From positions 9,140,001-9,204,000 of the forward strand of contig CP114496.1 in the NCBI GenBank assembly GCA_027186245.1: a stretch of 64,000 bases of DNA. The letters are read 5' to 3'. This DNA comes from Coriaria nepalensis. Its lineage: Eukaryota; Streptophyta; Magnoliopsida; Cucurbitales; Coriariaceae. How positions within the stretch are numbered: position 1 is the first letter of the stretch; every line of letters starts with the position of its first letter. The translations under genes and the position numbers were made by a program. Under the pieces are notes generated by a model. That model searched no databases, was not told the origin of the DNA, and saw only the letters and a list, made by a program, of their open reading frames with translations. This document shows, in pieces, positions 13,105 to 24,378 of this stretch.

Positions 13105-14061
13105 TTTCTTCTCGGCATAGCAATCTTTTGTGTAATGCCCGACCTTGCCGCAATTGTAACACTTATCGGAGTTGCAGTCCTTCGTATAGTGACCGTATTT
13201 GCCACACTTATAGCACTCGACATTCGAGTGATTTGACCGGCCGCCTCTCCCACGACCATGTCCTCTACCTCGTCAATTTTGTTGGCTTGACTGCCTCTTC
13301 TCCTCATAGTATCCACCTCGACTACGGCCTCCACCACCGCGACCATTGTTGCGACCTCCACGGCCGCGCCCTCTACCACGAAAGTTTTAAGTATATAGTT
13401 CCTTTTCGTCTTTGATAGACATTTTGGCTTGTAGTGCTTCCTCAAGCGACTCATTCTTCTTCTTCTTGCGTTGCTCGTGTGCCTCTAGCGACCCAGCGAG
13501 ATCATCAATAGTTAGGTTCTCTAAGTCCTTCGACTCTTCAGTGGCGCAAACGACATTCTCGAAATTGTCAGTTAGCGACCGCATAATTTTCTCCACGACC
13601 CTTGAGTCCTTTAGAATTTCACCATTGCACTTGAACTGATTTACCACAGTTTGCACACGCGTGATGTAGTCGGATACACCTTCTGACTCCTTCATCTTCA
13701 TACCCTCTAACTCGCCACGTAGAGTTTGGAGTTTTACTTGCTTTACTCGGTTGGCCCCCTTGAAAACTTTTTGTAACGTATCCCATACTTCCTTGGCAGT
13801 TGTTGCGCTCGATATCTTTTCAAAATCCGACTCGTCAACCGCTTGGAACAACATGTATAACGCTATCTTGTCCTTCATTCGCGTTTCTTTCAACGCCTTT
13901 ACCTGATTCGTCGTCTGAACTGTGTTTGCAGCCGGTTCTTCAAAACCTTCTTCGACTACTTCCCATGCGTCTTGGGCATTGAGTAGTGTTCGCATTTTGA
14001 TGCTCCAATTGTTGTAGCTGGCTTTCATCAATCGTGGCAGTGGCATACCCCCCACTGACAT
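13065..14061 (-). pseudogene. Copia gag with two zinc knuckles, broken
   Basis: The capsid-like part starts MSVGGMPLPRLMKASYNNWS and ends KDEKELYT at a stop (13387). Further downstream, past a glycine/arginine-rich linker with a second stop, are two CCHC zinc knuckles: CYKCGKYGHYTKDC and CYNCGKVGHYTKDC (about 13128-13225). Two knuckles in tandem are less common than one in plant Copia gag. Confidence 0.88.
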
Positions 14062-14080
14062 TCTTCGGAATTTGCCATCG

Positions 14081-14092
14081 GCTCTGATACTA
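14081..14092 (-). other. Primer-binding site for initiator Met-tRNA
   Basis: On the minus strand TAGTATCAGAGC follows the 5' LTR. It differs from the usual Copia site TGGTATCAGAGC at one base. Confidence 0.85.
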
Positions 14093-14095
14093 ATT

Positions 14096-14521
14096 TGTTA
14101 ATAATATGATATATTTCGGTGGAGGGAAGAGATACAAATCTCAAAACTCTTTTATCATTCAAACTATCTTCTTGTATTTTTTTTCTCTCTCACACCTTTC
14201 TCACAATAGAATACAACTCTATTTATAGACTCTTAAGACTCTTGAAATTCGTATACAACATAAATGTAAAAACAGAATTCTAAACAGCAATAGTTAAATC
14301 TGACCCTTGGTTACTAAAACTGCAATAACTTATTATAAGGAACTCCAAACGACTTGAAACTTGAACCATCAGAAACTAGACTTCAAGGCACATCAAATAG
14401 ACTCCTCATTCGCCCAGAATGATCTAGAATTGCCTTTTCAAATTCGCTTATTAATCAGCTTCAAAAAACTGTTCACTATACAGTCACGAATTTAATAGCA
14501 AATTAAGTTTATTCATCAACA
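14096..14521 (-). repeat. Copia 5' LTR
   Basis: This is a 426-bp LTR, TG...CA, matching 9580-10002 along its full length with scattered substitutions and a few indels. Confidence 0.93.
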
Positions 14522-14544
14522 ATTTCCCTCCATATATACATTAA

Positions 14545-15350
14545 CATGGTTATTTAGGTACGCAGTCTAGAGCACCTGCAGAGGCTGTAATTGCATCAAT
14601 TTCTTCTACCGGCAATGCCTTGATCATTTCCGGCCCACTACATGATGTCGGACTTCCAGTTTGAGTAAATATTGCTCTGCTCTCTAGTAGATCACCCTGT
14701 GAAGTCCATTTCCAATTCTTTCACTCTGATTCTGAAACGCCATCGGTATGTAGCGTCACTTGCTTTGCATTAGGGTTCGATGAAGCGTAGAAGCGATTAC
14801 CCTAGCACATAATGGTAGGATTATGGGTTCCACCAATGGCATACATTTCCCATTTAGCAACATGGAAGAGGTATCGTTTGGATCAGACCTTTATTGAAAT
14901 GATTATAAGAAACTATTACTTGCATCTTTGTATCAGCGACGTTTGTATCACTGGCACCCAACAATATGTCATGATCATGCTTTGTGAAATGAGAGTTCGA
15001 GATAGTAATAGCAATAGATCCTTTAACAGCAGCGATAAGCCCATCTTGACAGCTACTCAAGGAGACATGATCAATCTAGGTATTTGATGATCCAAAGATG
15101 CCAATAGTGTCGGACGGACTCCTTGTTCCCTTGTATTTTGGGGAGTCTGTTAACAGCGGAAGGAGGAGAAATCAGTTTGATTTTTTATTAGATCAAATCG
15201 TTCAATTACAAAGAGAAAAACCTTCTTTCTTTTATACTAATGATCACACTTTCTCATCATCTGAAGTTGTAAGAGCATAAAGGTAGGTATCACTACGGCT
15301 AAGATTGCTATTAACACAAACTCTCTCAACATAAATGAACACATATCTTT
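14545..15350 (-). pseudogene. Pectate lyase copy 2, truncated pseudogene
   Basis: The 3' half of exon 2 is visible on the minus strand at about 14545-15140. It includes [35 protein letters not shown] and YNHFNKG, with small deletions and an early stop in the last codons. The middle and 5' part of exon 2 and the intron are gone. They are replaced by about 100 bases of unrelated sequence (15145-15245) that lead straight into a remnant of the exon 1 signal peptide (about 15250-15345). It is clearly non-functional. The Copia element separates it from its own 3' flank. Confidence 0.9.
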
Positions 15351-15585
15351 TTTCCTTTTTTTAATTTTTTAATTTTTAATTTAATTTAATTTTTATTTTT
15401 ATTTTTAACCTTCCAAACAAATTCCCAGCTGGTCAACAGAGATTTAATCTAGAATTAATATCATAAATATAGAATCAATAGAATAGCCATTAGCTAATAA
15501 TTCTATAACCATAAAAAAGATGATTTATCATTAAATTTATAATAAATATATTATTCTAATTAATTTATTATATATTTCTAATTAT

Positions 15586-15844
15586 TGAAAAAAAATTTGA
15601 ATTAAAACTCGAAATGGAATCAATTTCAATCAAAATCCAAATTCTAATTAGCGAATTGTAATAAAATATTGTAATATTTTGATTGAATAGAATTTAATTA
15701 CTAAAAAAAAAGTAAAAAAATCAAAAAACCTAAAAAAAAGAACCAATAATAAAAATAATACAATTCTATAATTCAAATTTGGATTTTGATTGAAATTGAT
15801 TCCATTTTGAGTTTTAATTCGATTCGAATTTGAAAAATTTTTCA
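15586..15844. repeat. Long inverted repeat (hairpin, MITE-like)
   Basis: The arms at about 15586-15655 and 15765-15844 are near-perfect reverse complements ('gaattaaaactcgaaatgga' against 'tccattttgagttttaattc'). The loop is about 110 bases and holds a smaller palindrome. It lies just upstream of pectate-lyase copy 2, within its duplicated 5' flank, and is absent from the flanks of the other copies. Confidence 0.75.
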
Positions 15845-16332
15845 GGCCTTCCCCTACCAAATTATTAAGGTATTGAAGGGGAGGTTGAGTTTTAGATCGG
15901 CAAGACGATGTCTTATTTATAGGCTTAATGAGTAGCTTAATTTAGGGTGCAATTCAAATGGGAAAGCGAAGAAATGGTGAACCATGAGAGGATAAACCAA
16001 CTTATAACTATTCTTTTGCTGGTAGGTAATTCATGTATGTACATATTGTTGCTGCAATAGGAAGGCTTGTCTTTCGAAAAAGGAATGACAATACCGCTAT
16101 AATATCTATGCGGGTCAGCAATCATGTGAAGTATCTTTCTCATCTTATTGAACATGACTAAGAATGTCGCTTGCAAACTGATACTAAAACCCATTTCTTC
16201 AGATTAAAGAGTCGAGAGTACTAGAGTTACACTGAAGTGTAAAACGGTGTCCTATAGGTGCCAAGACTCTACCCTTAACCATTGTCTTCATAGCGAAACT
16301 TGTTCCTTTGTCATCAAATATAAAAACCCGAA

Positions 16333-16505
16333 ATGGGGTTTCTAAGAAGAGCTGCAAGAACCTTAAGACCACCAAACTACTTATACACATTCAACTATTT
16401 CTCACGATTAAGCAAATTCCCCTCCATTTGTTGAGAAAACGCAGTAACTTGTCACTAATGTTTTGCTTTGAACCAAAACTATTATTTAAGCGATACGTTA
16501 ATTTC
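16333..16505 (+). pseudogene. GUF1-like (LepA family) 5' fragment, copy a
   Basis: From the ATG at 16333 the plus strand reads MGFLRRAARTLRPPNYLY and continues with a short presequence-like stretch. It then runs out before the GTPase domain. The same fragment occurs upstream of two other pectate-lyase copies (21709-22020 and 25925-26913), where the GTP-binding motif is also present. GUF1 is the mitochondrial homologue of the ribosome-binding GTPase LepA. This is a captured fragment, not a gene. Confidence 0.65.
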
Positions 16506-17320
16506 TTGGATTTTAAAATTATAGAAGGTTTACTGTATATAGTATATGGATGAAACTTTAGTATATTGTTTGTAGAGGTTTTCCCTGGCCTTGTATATAT
16601 ATAGTGACTTCTACAAACAAACATTTATACTGTTCTTCTTTCATTTTGAATTCCTTTCGGGTCACTTAACAGATTTTTGATCATGTAATATATTAGTAAG
16701 ATGAGGCGTATCTTAGCTCCTATATATACTATATAGTAATTAGCATTGATCATGTAATAAATAGCAAGTGAATCATATATGTACTAAAGTTTATTTCTTT
16801 TCTTAAAGGTCAACGATTTGTGAAAATAAATACCATGTGTATGTTGGAATTTTGAGGAATCAAAGAGTAGAACTAATTGAGAAAATGACCTTACTTCACT
16901 TGAGGCTTAATGTAGCATTTAAAAAGAAACTTGTAGCTATTACATAGCTGATAAAATGAAAAATCAACAAGAAAACTATCTACTGCAGTTAGGCTAAACA
17001 TGCTGCAGAACCCAAAAGCAAACTTGTCCACTTAAGCAAGTTACAAAGAGAAGATTAATCAAAATGTCATGCTTAAATAGTGCAACAGGACATGGATAAA
17101 ATAGAACCAAAGATACTTAACTGCATGCTCTTCACAATCACGTGAGAAGACCCAAAAAAACAGTTAACTTCATACGACAATAACATTCATGAAACTCAAA
17201 TTTCAACAACGTATATGCATGAAACTTATATGGCTATTTGAATGACCATCACTTTGCTATGTTTATATATATATATATACATGATATGGAATCTTCTGCC
17301 GTGATATATAAAGTATGCAG

Positions 17321-17410
17321 GAGCTGCTTGAGAGGTATAATCTGCATCAAGACAACCTTTACGGGTTGAATCCACCTCCTACTCCTTCTCTTGGTGCCGA
17401 TCAGTTGCAG
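17321..17410 (+). pseudogene. Isolated MADS-box gene exon (SVP/JOINTLESS-like)
   Basis: Ninety bases are bounded by an acceptor-like 'tatgcag' and a donor 'gtgaga'. They encode ELLERYNLHQDNLYGLNPPP and ten more residues, resembling the exon after the MADS box in SVP/AGL24-type genes (…ILERYNLHSKNL…). I found no MADS box upstream and no K-domain exons downstream, so it is an orphan exon copied or left here by rearrangement. Confidence 0.55.
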
Positions 17411-17499
17411 GTGAGAATAATTGACTAGGTTTACATATATGTATGTATTTATATATTAGCCGATTGTTCGGAATTTACTCTATATAATCTTTATCTCTT

Positions 17500-17891
17500 A
17501 TGTTCAACTTATTTTCAATACAAAATCTAGATGCATATTGTACATATTATTTTCTTCTTTTTTCTTTAATTCAAGTTTAAGCAACCAAAACCTCAATATC
17601 ACAGAAAATAAAGAATACGATATATTTTTATGTGGTTTGGTATAAAACCTACTCTACGGACTCTGGAAGGATCATCGGAAAGCCAATAGCACTATAATCT
17701 AGATTTCAAGTACAAGTTTACATATTACAATATCAATTTTACAAGAACATAGATTTCAAACTTTCAAATCATCAAACAGAAAATCAACCAAGGAACTTCA
17801 AGAAAGAAACTATAAACCTTTCATACAAACAAAAGTAAAAAGATCAAACTAGAGATCAAGTTAGAATTATATCCAATCAACCAAACCCTAA

Positions 17892-17922
<31 letters not shown>

Positions 17923-18400
17923 CACATGTAAAACTTCATAAACCCGGGAGGAAGAGAATGAGCGTCCGTTTATCAACCAAACCGGGTAAGAAATATATAT
18001 ACTTTCGGGTTAAGTTATAATTCAGTAAAGTTTGTTGGGTTTGGTTCAGCCCGGTGATTGATTGACCTCAATTCATATTGGTTCTTACCTCCTGATTGAG
18101 CCTCACTCAATCCCAACACCGATCACTTCATATTGTTAGGGAAATGAGCAGGTTTAATAAGACAACCACCGATCATTCCAATATTAATAGTACTACCATG
18201 CTAATTTTTATTTAAAAGGATCATGAATGAGTTATCTAATCTTCTGTAAGAGTTTGACCAAGTAGGAGGTTGACGACGTATGTTTTAAGATTCCACTAAT
18301 CCTCTAATTTCCTAATTCTCAACCGCTTTCAGTCTGAGGTAGACTAATTTGTTTTCAATTGCACTAATGTAATTTTTTAATACCTTCAAAACTATCCTAA
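17500..18400. other. AT-rich spacer with a (GA)n microsatellite
   Basis: I see no gene. A (GA)n run lies at about 17898-17922. The surrounding sequence is unremarkable, though it may contain retroelement debris. Confidence 0.5.
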
Positions 18401-18419
18401 AAAGTTAACTAGAATATAT

Positions 18420-18775
18420 TTAATTCTTCTAAGAATGCATTTAGGGGGCTGAAGACAATCCAAAATGTGCATATAGGAACACTGTAAAGCACATGCTAGA
18501 TGAGAAGTCATCCTACCACTCTTAGACAGAAACTTATGTTGCCAAACCTTCCACTCTGTACATATTTCTTTTAATAATGTCGAAGGTAGCCTGAGTAGAT
18601 AAGAGGTAAATTTTTTTGGCTGAAAATGAGTGGTATTACATATCAACAAACGTCTCATGTTAGAAATCTTATTATGTACAGAAAAACTACTTTTAGTTTT
18701 ATTTTGACCCGATACGCTCTCATAGGTATGTAGTAATTTCATTAGCTTGGAAAGAGAATTCTTAGAACTATTTGT
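18420..18775 (-). pseudogene. LINE reverse-transcriptase fragment
   Basis: On the minus strand the frame reads KLMKLLHTYESVSGQNKTKS and then RLPSTLLKEICTEWKVWQHK, SKSGRMTSHLACALQCSYMH. This matches the conserved thumb region of plant LINE reverse transcriptases (…YEKASGQ.VN.SKS…LSQAGR…). It is a short truncated piece that abuts a Copia fragment of opposite orientation. Confidence 0.65.
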
Positions 18776-18782
18776 AAAAATA

Positions 18783-19255
18783 ATGATATTCAGATAGTGA
18801 TTGGGGAAGAGACTTGGATGGAAGAAAAGTACAACGAGTTTCATATTTTTCATCGGATATTCAGTTGGTCATCCAAGAAGCAGCCGACAGTGATGCTGTT
18901 TTCATGTAAAGCAGAGTATGTTGCCGCAAATTCAGCTGTGTGTCATGCTATCTAGCTAAGAAACATGCTGACATATTTAGCATTCCCTCAAGAAAATTCC
19001 ACAGAGATTTACATCGATAACCGATCAGCAATTGCGCTCGCAAAGAATCTAATTTTTTCATGAAAGAAGTAAACATATCGACACTTGTTTCCATTTCATA
19101 CGGGAGCATATAGAGATGAAGGAAGTTGAGTTACTTGCATGCAGAATAAATGATCAAGCGGTAAATATCTTCACAAAACCTTTGAAAAATGATGTTTTCA
19201 ACAAGTAGAAATTCATGCTTGGGATGGTTAAGTTTAAGGGGGATGTTCAAAATAT
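18783..19255 (+). pseudogene. Copia RNase H and 3' end fragment (second family)
   Basis: The plus strand reads YSDSDWGRDLDGRK, FSWSSKKQPTVMLFSCKAEY, YIDNRSAIALAKN and VNIFTKPLKNDVF, with many stops. A polypurine stretch ('taagtttaaggggga') follows, so what lies after it may be a piece of LTR up to about 19590. It differs in sequence from the Copia at 9580-14521. Confidence 0.75.
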
Positions 19256-19767
19256 AAACTTAACATAAGGTTGCATCTAGAAGCCTCCATATGCACAGGA
19301 TCCACCATTAATGGCCATCGAAAAAGCTTCCAAGATAGTTAGCCACGAAATGAATAATAAGGAGCATTCATATCAGACTCGAGAATTTTTCTAAGAATTT
19401 GCTTCTCCATTTATTAGTATATTTATCTGTGTTTGTGTTGTTCTCTAAGCATAAGGGTGGCAAGCCATTAAAAGCACAGTAAGAGAGATATAAATGCTCT
19501 CTTTGTAATATATTTCTCTGTAAAATTTAAAGAAGTATTTATTTTGAGTGTTTATCTCAAAGAGTGATTTCAATTATTATTATTTTCCTATCAAACACCT
19601 TTTTTATTTTTGTTTTTTGGTAATAAAGTAATGAAAATTACTAATAAAATTTCCCTCCTCAACAAACATCGATCATAAAGGAAGAAAACAATTATTCATA
19701 AAAAAAAAAAAAAGAAGGATAATTTATAGGTTCAAATTTCCCTCCATGGCCATAGAAATGGAGTACA

Positions 19768-21165
19768 TTAACATGGTTGTTTAGGAACGCAGTTTAGAGC
19801 ACCTGCAGAGCCTGTAATGGCAGCAATTCCTTCAACTGGCAATGCCTTGATCATTTCTGGCCCACCATGTGATACTGAACTTCCGGATTGAACAAATATT
19901 GCTCCGTTCAACAGTTCATCTCCCTCTGAACTCCATTTCCAATTCTTCCACTCTGATTCCGAACAACCTTTGTTTTGTGATGTCACTTGCTTTGCATTAG
20001 GGTTCGATGGAGCATAGAAGCGATTACCCTGGCTCATAATGGTAGGATTATGGGTTCCACCAATGGCATACATTTCCCACTCAGTATAATCATTGTTAAC
20101 AACATGGAAGAAACCCGATCTGCCTCTAGGCATCCGTTGGACCAGACCTTTATCGAAATGATTATAAGCAACTGTGACTTGCATCTTTGCATCATCGGTG
20201 TTAGAATCTTTGGCACCCAACAAAATGACATGATCGTGCTTTGTGAAATGACAATTCGATATAGTAATAGCAGTGGATCCGTTAATAGCATCGACAAGCC
20301 CATCTTCACAGGTACTGAAGGAGACATGATCAATCCAGACATTTGATGATCCAAAGATGCCGATAGCGTCACCATCTGACGGACCCCTTCTTCCCTCGTG
20401 TTCTGGGGAGTCTCTGATAATACGACCTCCTGGGAGACCTACGATATTGTGGATGTGAATTCCGTGAATGATGATATTCTTCGTTAGAAATATGTTAAAC
20501 GAACCACCATTTGCAATGTGAATTTTAGCCCCACGGCCGTCAACGGTCTTGTCGGGTGTCAACATAAGCTCCCCATTCAGTTTGATGTTCATGTCTTGCT
20601 TGAATATGATCCAAAGTGGTTTTTCTTGGAGGCAGCCATATCGGAGAGTACCGGGTTTAGGCTCCGCCAAATCGTTATCTGATGCATCGGTTACCTCGTA
20701 GATTTCACCAGCTGCACCTCCTGTAGTCCCGTGTCCAAAACCCATTACGCACGACGCAAGCTTCTTCCGATTAGCCTCCCAATCCGGGTCGCATCTCCAA
20801 CATTTATCGATTGGATTAGATGCCACGCAACCCCCAGTACTCCCTAGGTTCCTTGCTATGTGTGTGAGATTCATGCTCTGCATCCTCCTGCATGCATTCA
20901 ATTAAAAAACTTCATTAAACCCAACAAAAGCAGAAAAGAAAGAAAAAGTGTGGATGAAGATTAATGTATACCTGTGAGCATGAAAGTTGAAGTGGTGGGT
21001 TTGCTTCAAAGGATCAGGATGGGCAGCCTTATCGTTAGCCTCCTTGGCCGCAAGCACTCTATCATGCCAATATTTATCATCAGAAGTTGTAACAGCGTAA
21101 AGGGTATGGATGACTGCGGCTAAGATAGATATTAACACAAACCCTCTCAACTTAATATAACCCAT
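19768..21165 (-). CDS. Pectate lyase (PL1 family), secreted, intact copy 3
   Basis: There are two exons, 20972-21165 and 19768-20887, spliced in phase to give 437 residues. The signal peptide MGYIKLRGFVLISILAAVIH ends near LYA. The mature part has [57 protein letters not shown] and [20 protein letters not shown], and it ends VPKQPC. Compared with copy 1 the RMPRCR motif reads RMPRGR; this cysteine is not one of the calcium or catalytic residues. No stop or frameshift is visible, so this and copy 1 are the two members likely to make enzyme. Its 5' flank (21300-22020) is part of an inverted duplication with 25920-27450. Confidence 0.93.
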
Positions 21166-21708
21166 TTCTATTTTTTGGTTTTTGGTTATGGTTTTTTTTT
21201 TTTTTTTCTTAACCCGATCAAATTCCCAGGCTGTCGAGGCCGAGAGAGCAAAAAATAGAGACAAACAGGATTTAATTTATTTCAGACCATGCCATACCAA
21301 ATTATTAAGGTATTGAAGGGGAGGTTGAGTTTTAGATCCGCAAGAAGATGTCTTATTTATAGGCTTAACGAGTAGCTTAATTTAGGGTGCAATTCCAATT
21401 GGAAAGCGAAGAAAATGGAGAACCATGAGTATGATTTGTGCATGTCCGGTTCTGTAGAGGATAATAAGGAATGTCAATACCGCTATAAAATCTATGCCAC
21501 TCATCAATCATGTCAAGTATCTTTCTCATCTTATTGAACATGACTAAAAATGTCGATTGCAAAATGATACTACAACCCATTTCTTCATATTAAAATGTCA
21601 AAGAGTACTAGTTACATTGAAGTGTCGTATCGGTGCCAAGACTCTACCTTTAACCATTGTCTCCATCTCAAAACTCGCTCCTTTGTTCATCAACGATTAA
21701 AACTTCAA

Positions 21709-22020
21709 ATGTGTTTTCTAAGAAGAACCGCAAGAACCTTAATCAGATGGTCGGTTTCTGATCACCCATCACTTATACCCATTCAATTATTTCTCCCGAT
21801 TAACCAAATTCCCCACCATTTGTTGAAAAAACACAATAAATTGTCACTCTTTTGCTTTGAACCAAGCGTTTTGCTCTCACTCTGGCGTGATAAGATTAGA
21901 AACTTTTCGATAATTGCTCATGTCGATCATGGCAAGTCCACTCTAGCTAGCTGATCGGCTTTTGGAGCTCATTGGTACTATTCAAAGAGGCCATGGCCAG
22001 CCACAGTACTTAGATTGGAG
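21709..22020 (+). pseudogene. GUF1-like 5' fragment, copy b
   Basis: The plus strand reads MCFLRRTARTLIRWS and later DKIRNFSIIAHVDHGKSTLA. The latter is the G1/P-loop start of the LepA/GUF1 translational GTPases (mitochondria or plastid). A four-base duplication (ctagctag) shifts the frame immediately after STLA. The shifted continuation still reads like DRLLELIGTIQRGHGQPQYL, where the fragment ends. The piece lies head-to-head with pectate-lyase copy 3. Confidence 0.8.
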
Positions 22021-22419
22021 TTTGTGTAAATAAGAGTGTTAGACACTTTATTGGAGTCTTGGTTTTCAAGTTTCAGTATGGTGGCAGGAGTATATATAGA
22101 GTATTATGAAGTGTATATATCTTAAATAATTATAATATATATATATATATATATAATTATTAAAATTTGAAAATATATTAAAAATACTTTTATCAAGTTT
22201 ATAAAAAATATGAAAAAAATTAAAAAAAGATGAAATAGTCAAGGAGTTATTTTTAAACGTTTTATTAGAATAACTTAAAAATAAATAAATAATAATATAA
22301 TTTTTATATATAATACTTTTAAAAATATATTTTATATTAAAAAGATCTCAAATTTTAATTTACCCTAAAACCCGATTAATCACGAATCGTCCGGAGACTC
22401 TTAACAAGGACAAGGTTCT

Positions 22420-22905
22420 AAGGGCCATTGATGGTAGTTGAAAGGTCCTGTGCAATTATGACTCGTCTCCGAATGGAAGAATCTGAGTTTGCTGGAATCC
22501 AAAGAATGTTGATGTAACCGTTCTGAATCAAAGCGACCATATCATGCATTGTCAGGTGAGAGTCATTGCTTATAATTGGAGTTGTTAGGTCTCTATTGTG
22601 TATGGGGAGAATAGCTCAGTTCAGAGGGAATTGCTCTGGAATGACATTGTATCTCAGGCCTCTGTGGTAAGGGGAAATCCATTGATGATTACTGGGGATT
22701 TTAATGCTAACAGAAAAAACAACTACAGAGTAGGTGGGTCGAGTGATTGGCCTATCTGGATGAATGACTTTGAAGCCTGCATTAGTCAAGCTGAAATGAA
22801 AGATCTCAAATTTGAGAGGCAGCAGTATACCTAGTTAAATAGGAGGGAGGAGGGTCCTATCTTTAGAAAGCTTGACAAAACTATCGTTAATCTTAATGGA
22901 GAAAA
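22420..22905 (+). pseudogene. LINE endonuclease (EEP) fragment
   Basis: The frame contains VYGENSSVQRELLWNDI, NPLMITGDFNANRKNNYR (the GDFN active-site block of the endonuclease/exonuclease/phosphatase fold) and FEACISQAEMKDL. It is typical of plant L1-type retrotransposons and is degenerate at both ends. Confidence 0.8.
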
Positions 22906-23189
22906 TGTATAGGTAGAGAGGGGGAGGGGGAAATCGACTAGCTTCCAAATTCCGGTTTATTCAACTTTCCGTTTACTAGGTTAAAGGACGTAACATCAAC
23001 ATAAATATTGTCTTTTTTTTTTTTTTTTCCTTTCATATCTACAACTATTCTTAGTGTGCGACTCATTGGTTTTTTAAAGTTAAGATTAAAAAAAAAAAAG
23101 ACCAGCCCATAACACAAATGAATAATTCATAATTATAGAATTAATAACCAACTCATCACTTTGCATTAAAAGAAATGATATATGATTGT

Positions 23190-23815
23190 AATATGTAATA
23201 TGTAAGGTCTATGTATTATCTCATATAATAAAGTAGTAATACTGATTGATTCATAATTCGATGAAACTATTCATCGAACAAAAAAGACAAGAGGCTCGAG
23301 CTAAAAAGGACTAAGAAGATTGACTCAAGAAGAAATTTCATCTTAAGCTCCATCGTAGAATTCAGTCATTAATCAAAAAGCAAAGGGAATGAAGGAACTT
23401 GTGAATACATTGTATTCTATTGGAAACCAACCAATCTGAATGATTCATTGGATAAGATGGTGAAATGAACCCATCCAAGACCAATCCATTTATTATGAAA
23501 GGTCATTTCCAGAACTAACCCACTTGGATTACATCTAGATAATAGAAGTAGGACGAAGAGCAATGGCAAAAAATGCACACTGCGGCAAAAAAATATGGGC
23601 ATGTATATTTCTAGGTAAATCTATTACTATATGATCCATAGTAATCCATAGGGGTTCAGGGAAAGAATCTCTCGAATATTGGGTAGTCGTTGGTTAACTT
23701 GGTTGAATACTTTATGAAGAGTGTAGTAACAGAAAGTATAGATAGAAAGGCTATTTTCGTAGTGGTGTCAAAAATACTTATACAAACCTAATTCATTATT
23801 TTGGGATAGGAATAT
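23190..23815 (+). pseudogene. rpl16: Plastid rpl16 (intron end and exon 2) in nuclear DNA
   Basis: The plus strand at about 23523-23812 gives a decayed ribosomal protein L16 exon 2: WITSR..IEVGRRAMAKNAH, KIWACIF, GSGKESLEYWVVVG, ILYE. There are several stops. The preceding 300 bases resemble the 3' part of the plastid rpl16 group II intron ('agctccatcgtagaattcag'). The order rpl16 then rpl14 is the plastid gene order, so this is one transferred block. It is more diverged than the psbC fragment and therefore older. Confidence 0.75.
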
Positions 23816-23941
23816 AGAACCAAAGGAACGAGGTCTTTGAGATTAAAAAAAAAAACTCAATTTTTTTTTCTATTTGGCAACAACAATTTTTCTTTTTTAC
23901 TTTGCCCTTGGTATTAAAAGAACGGATAAAAAAGAAATAAT

Positions 23942-24215
23942 ATGATTCAACCTCAAACCCATATGAATAATGTAGATAACAGTAGGACTAGAAAATTAAT
24001 GTGTTTTCAAATTATAGGAGCTACTTATCAATGTTAATGCTCATATTGGTGATATTATTATTGTAATCAAGAAAGTAGACCGAATACACCTTTAAAATGA
24101 TCATAAGTGATCGGACCAAATACACCTTTAAAATGATCATAAGTGATCAGAACAATAATTTATACGTACTTCTGAGGAACTCAAACTCGAAGATGATATG
24201 ATAATATCCTACTTA
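23942..24215 (+). pseudogene. rpl14: Plastid rpl14 fragment in nuclear DNA
   Basis: From ATG 23942 the frame begins MIQPQTHMN and continues with a decayed [20 protein letters not shown] and AHIGDIIIVIKKV, matching chloroplast ribosomal protein L14. A direct duplication of about 36 bases at 24078-24150 ('aatacacctttaaaatgatc' twice) follows, then more of the gene as far as about 24215. Stops and frameshifts make it non-functional. Confidence 0.85.
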
Positions 24216-24378
24216 ATCTCATAATTCTTCCAACTATCAAACAAACCCTTCTTTTCAACTTCCACACATTATCAAAGTCTAAATTGGCTCCTAATTTCGA
24301 TTTCGATTTTCATTTGCATTTGTTTCTGGTAAATTTGGAAGATAAGATGTACCATGAAATATGCTGAGAAGACAATTA

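Larger units (their letters stand above)
9580..14521 (-). mobile_element. Ty1/Copia LTR retrotransposon, two LTRs, degenerate coding region
   Basis: The element lies on the minus strand with LTRs at 14096-14521 (5') and 9580-10002 (3'), each TG...CA. The primer-binding site and polypurine tract are in the expected places. Order on the minus strand is gag, zinc knuckles, protease, integrase, reverse transcriptase, RNase H, which is the Copia order. The frame is broken by stops and frameshifts, so it cannot make a full polyprotein. It inserted just past the stop codon of a pectate-lyase copy. The flanking five bases are atttt (9575-9579) and atttc (14522-14526), a target duplication with one change. 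The two LTRs differ at roughly two dozen positions by eye, so insertion is not recent. Confidence 0.95.

Noticed and set aside
13065..13454. Minus-strand frame rich in V, E and R
   Set aside because: It is a shifted reading of the gag linker; the zinc-knuckle frame is the real one.
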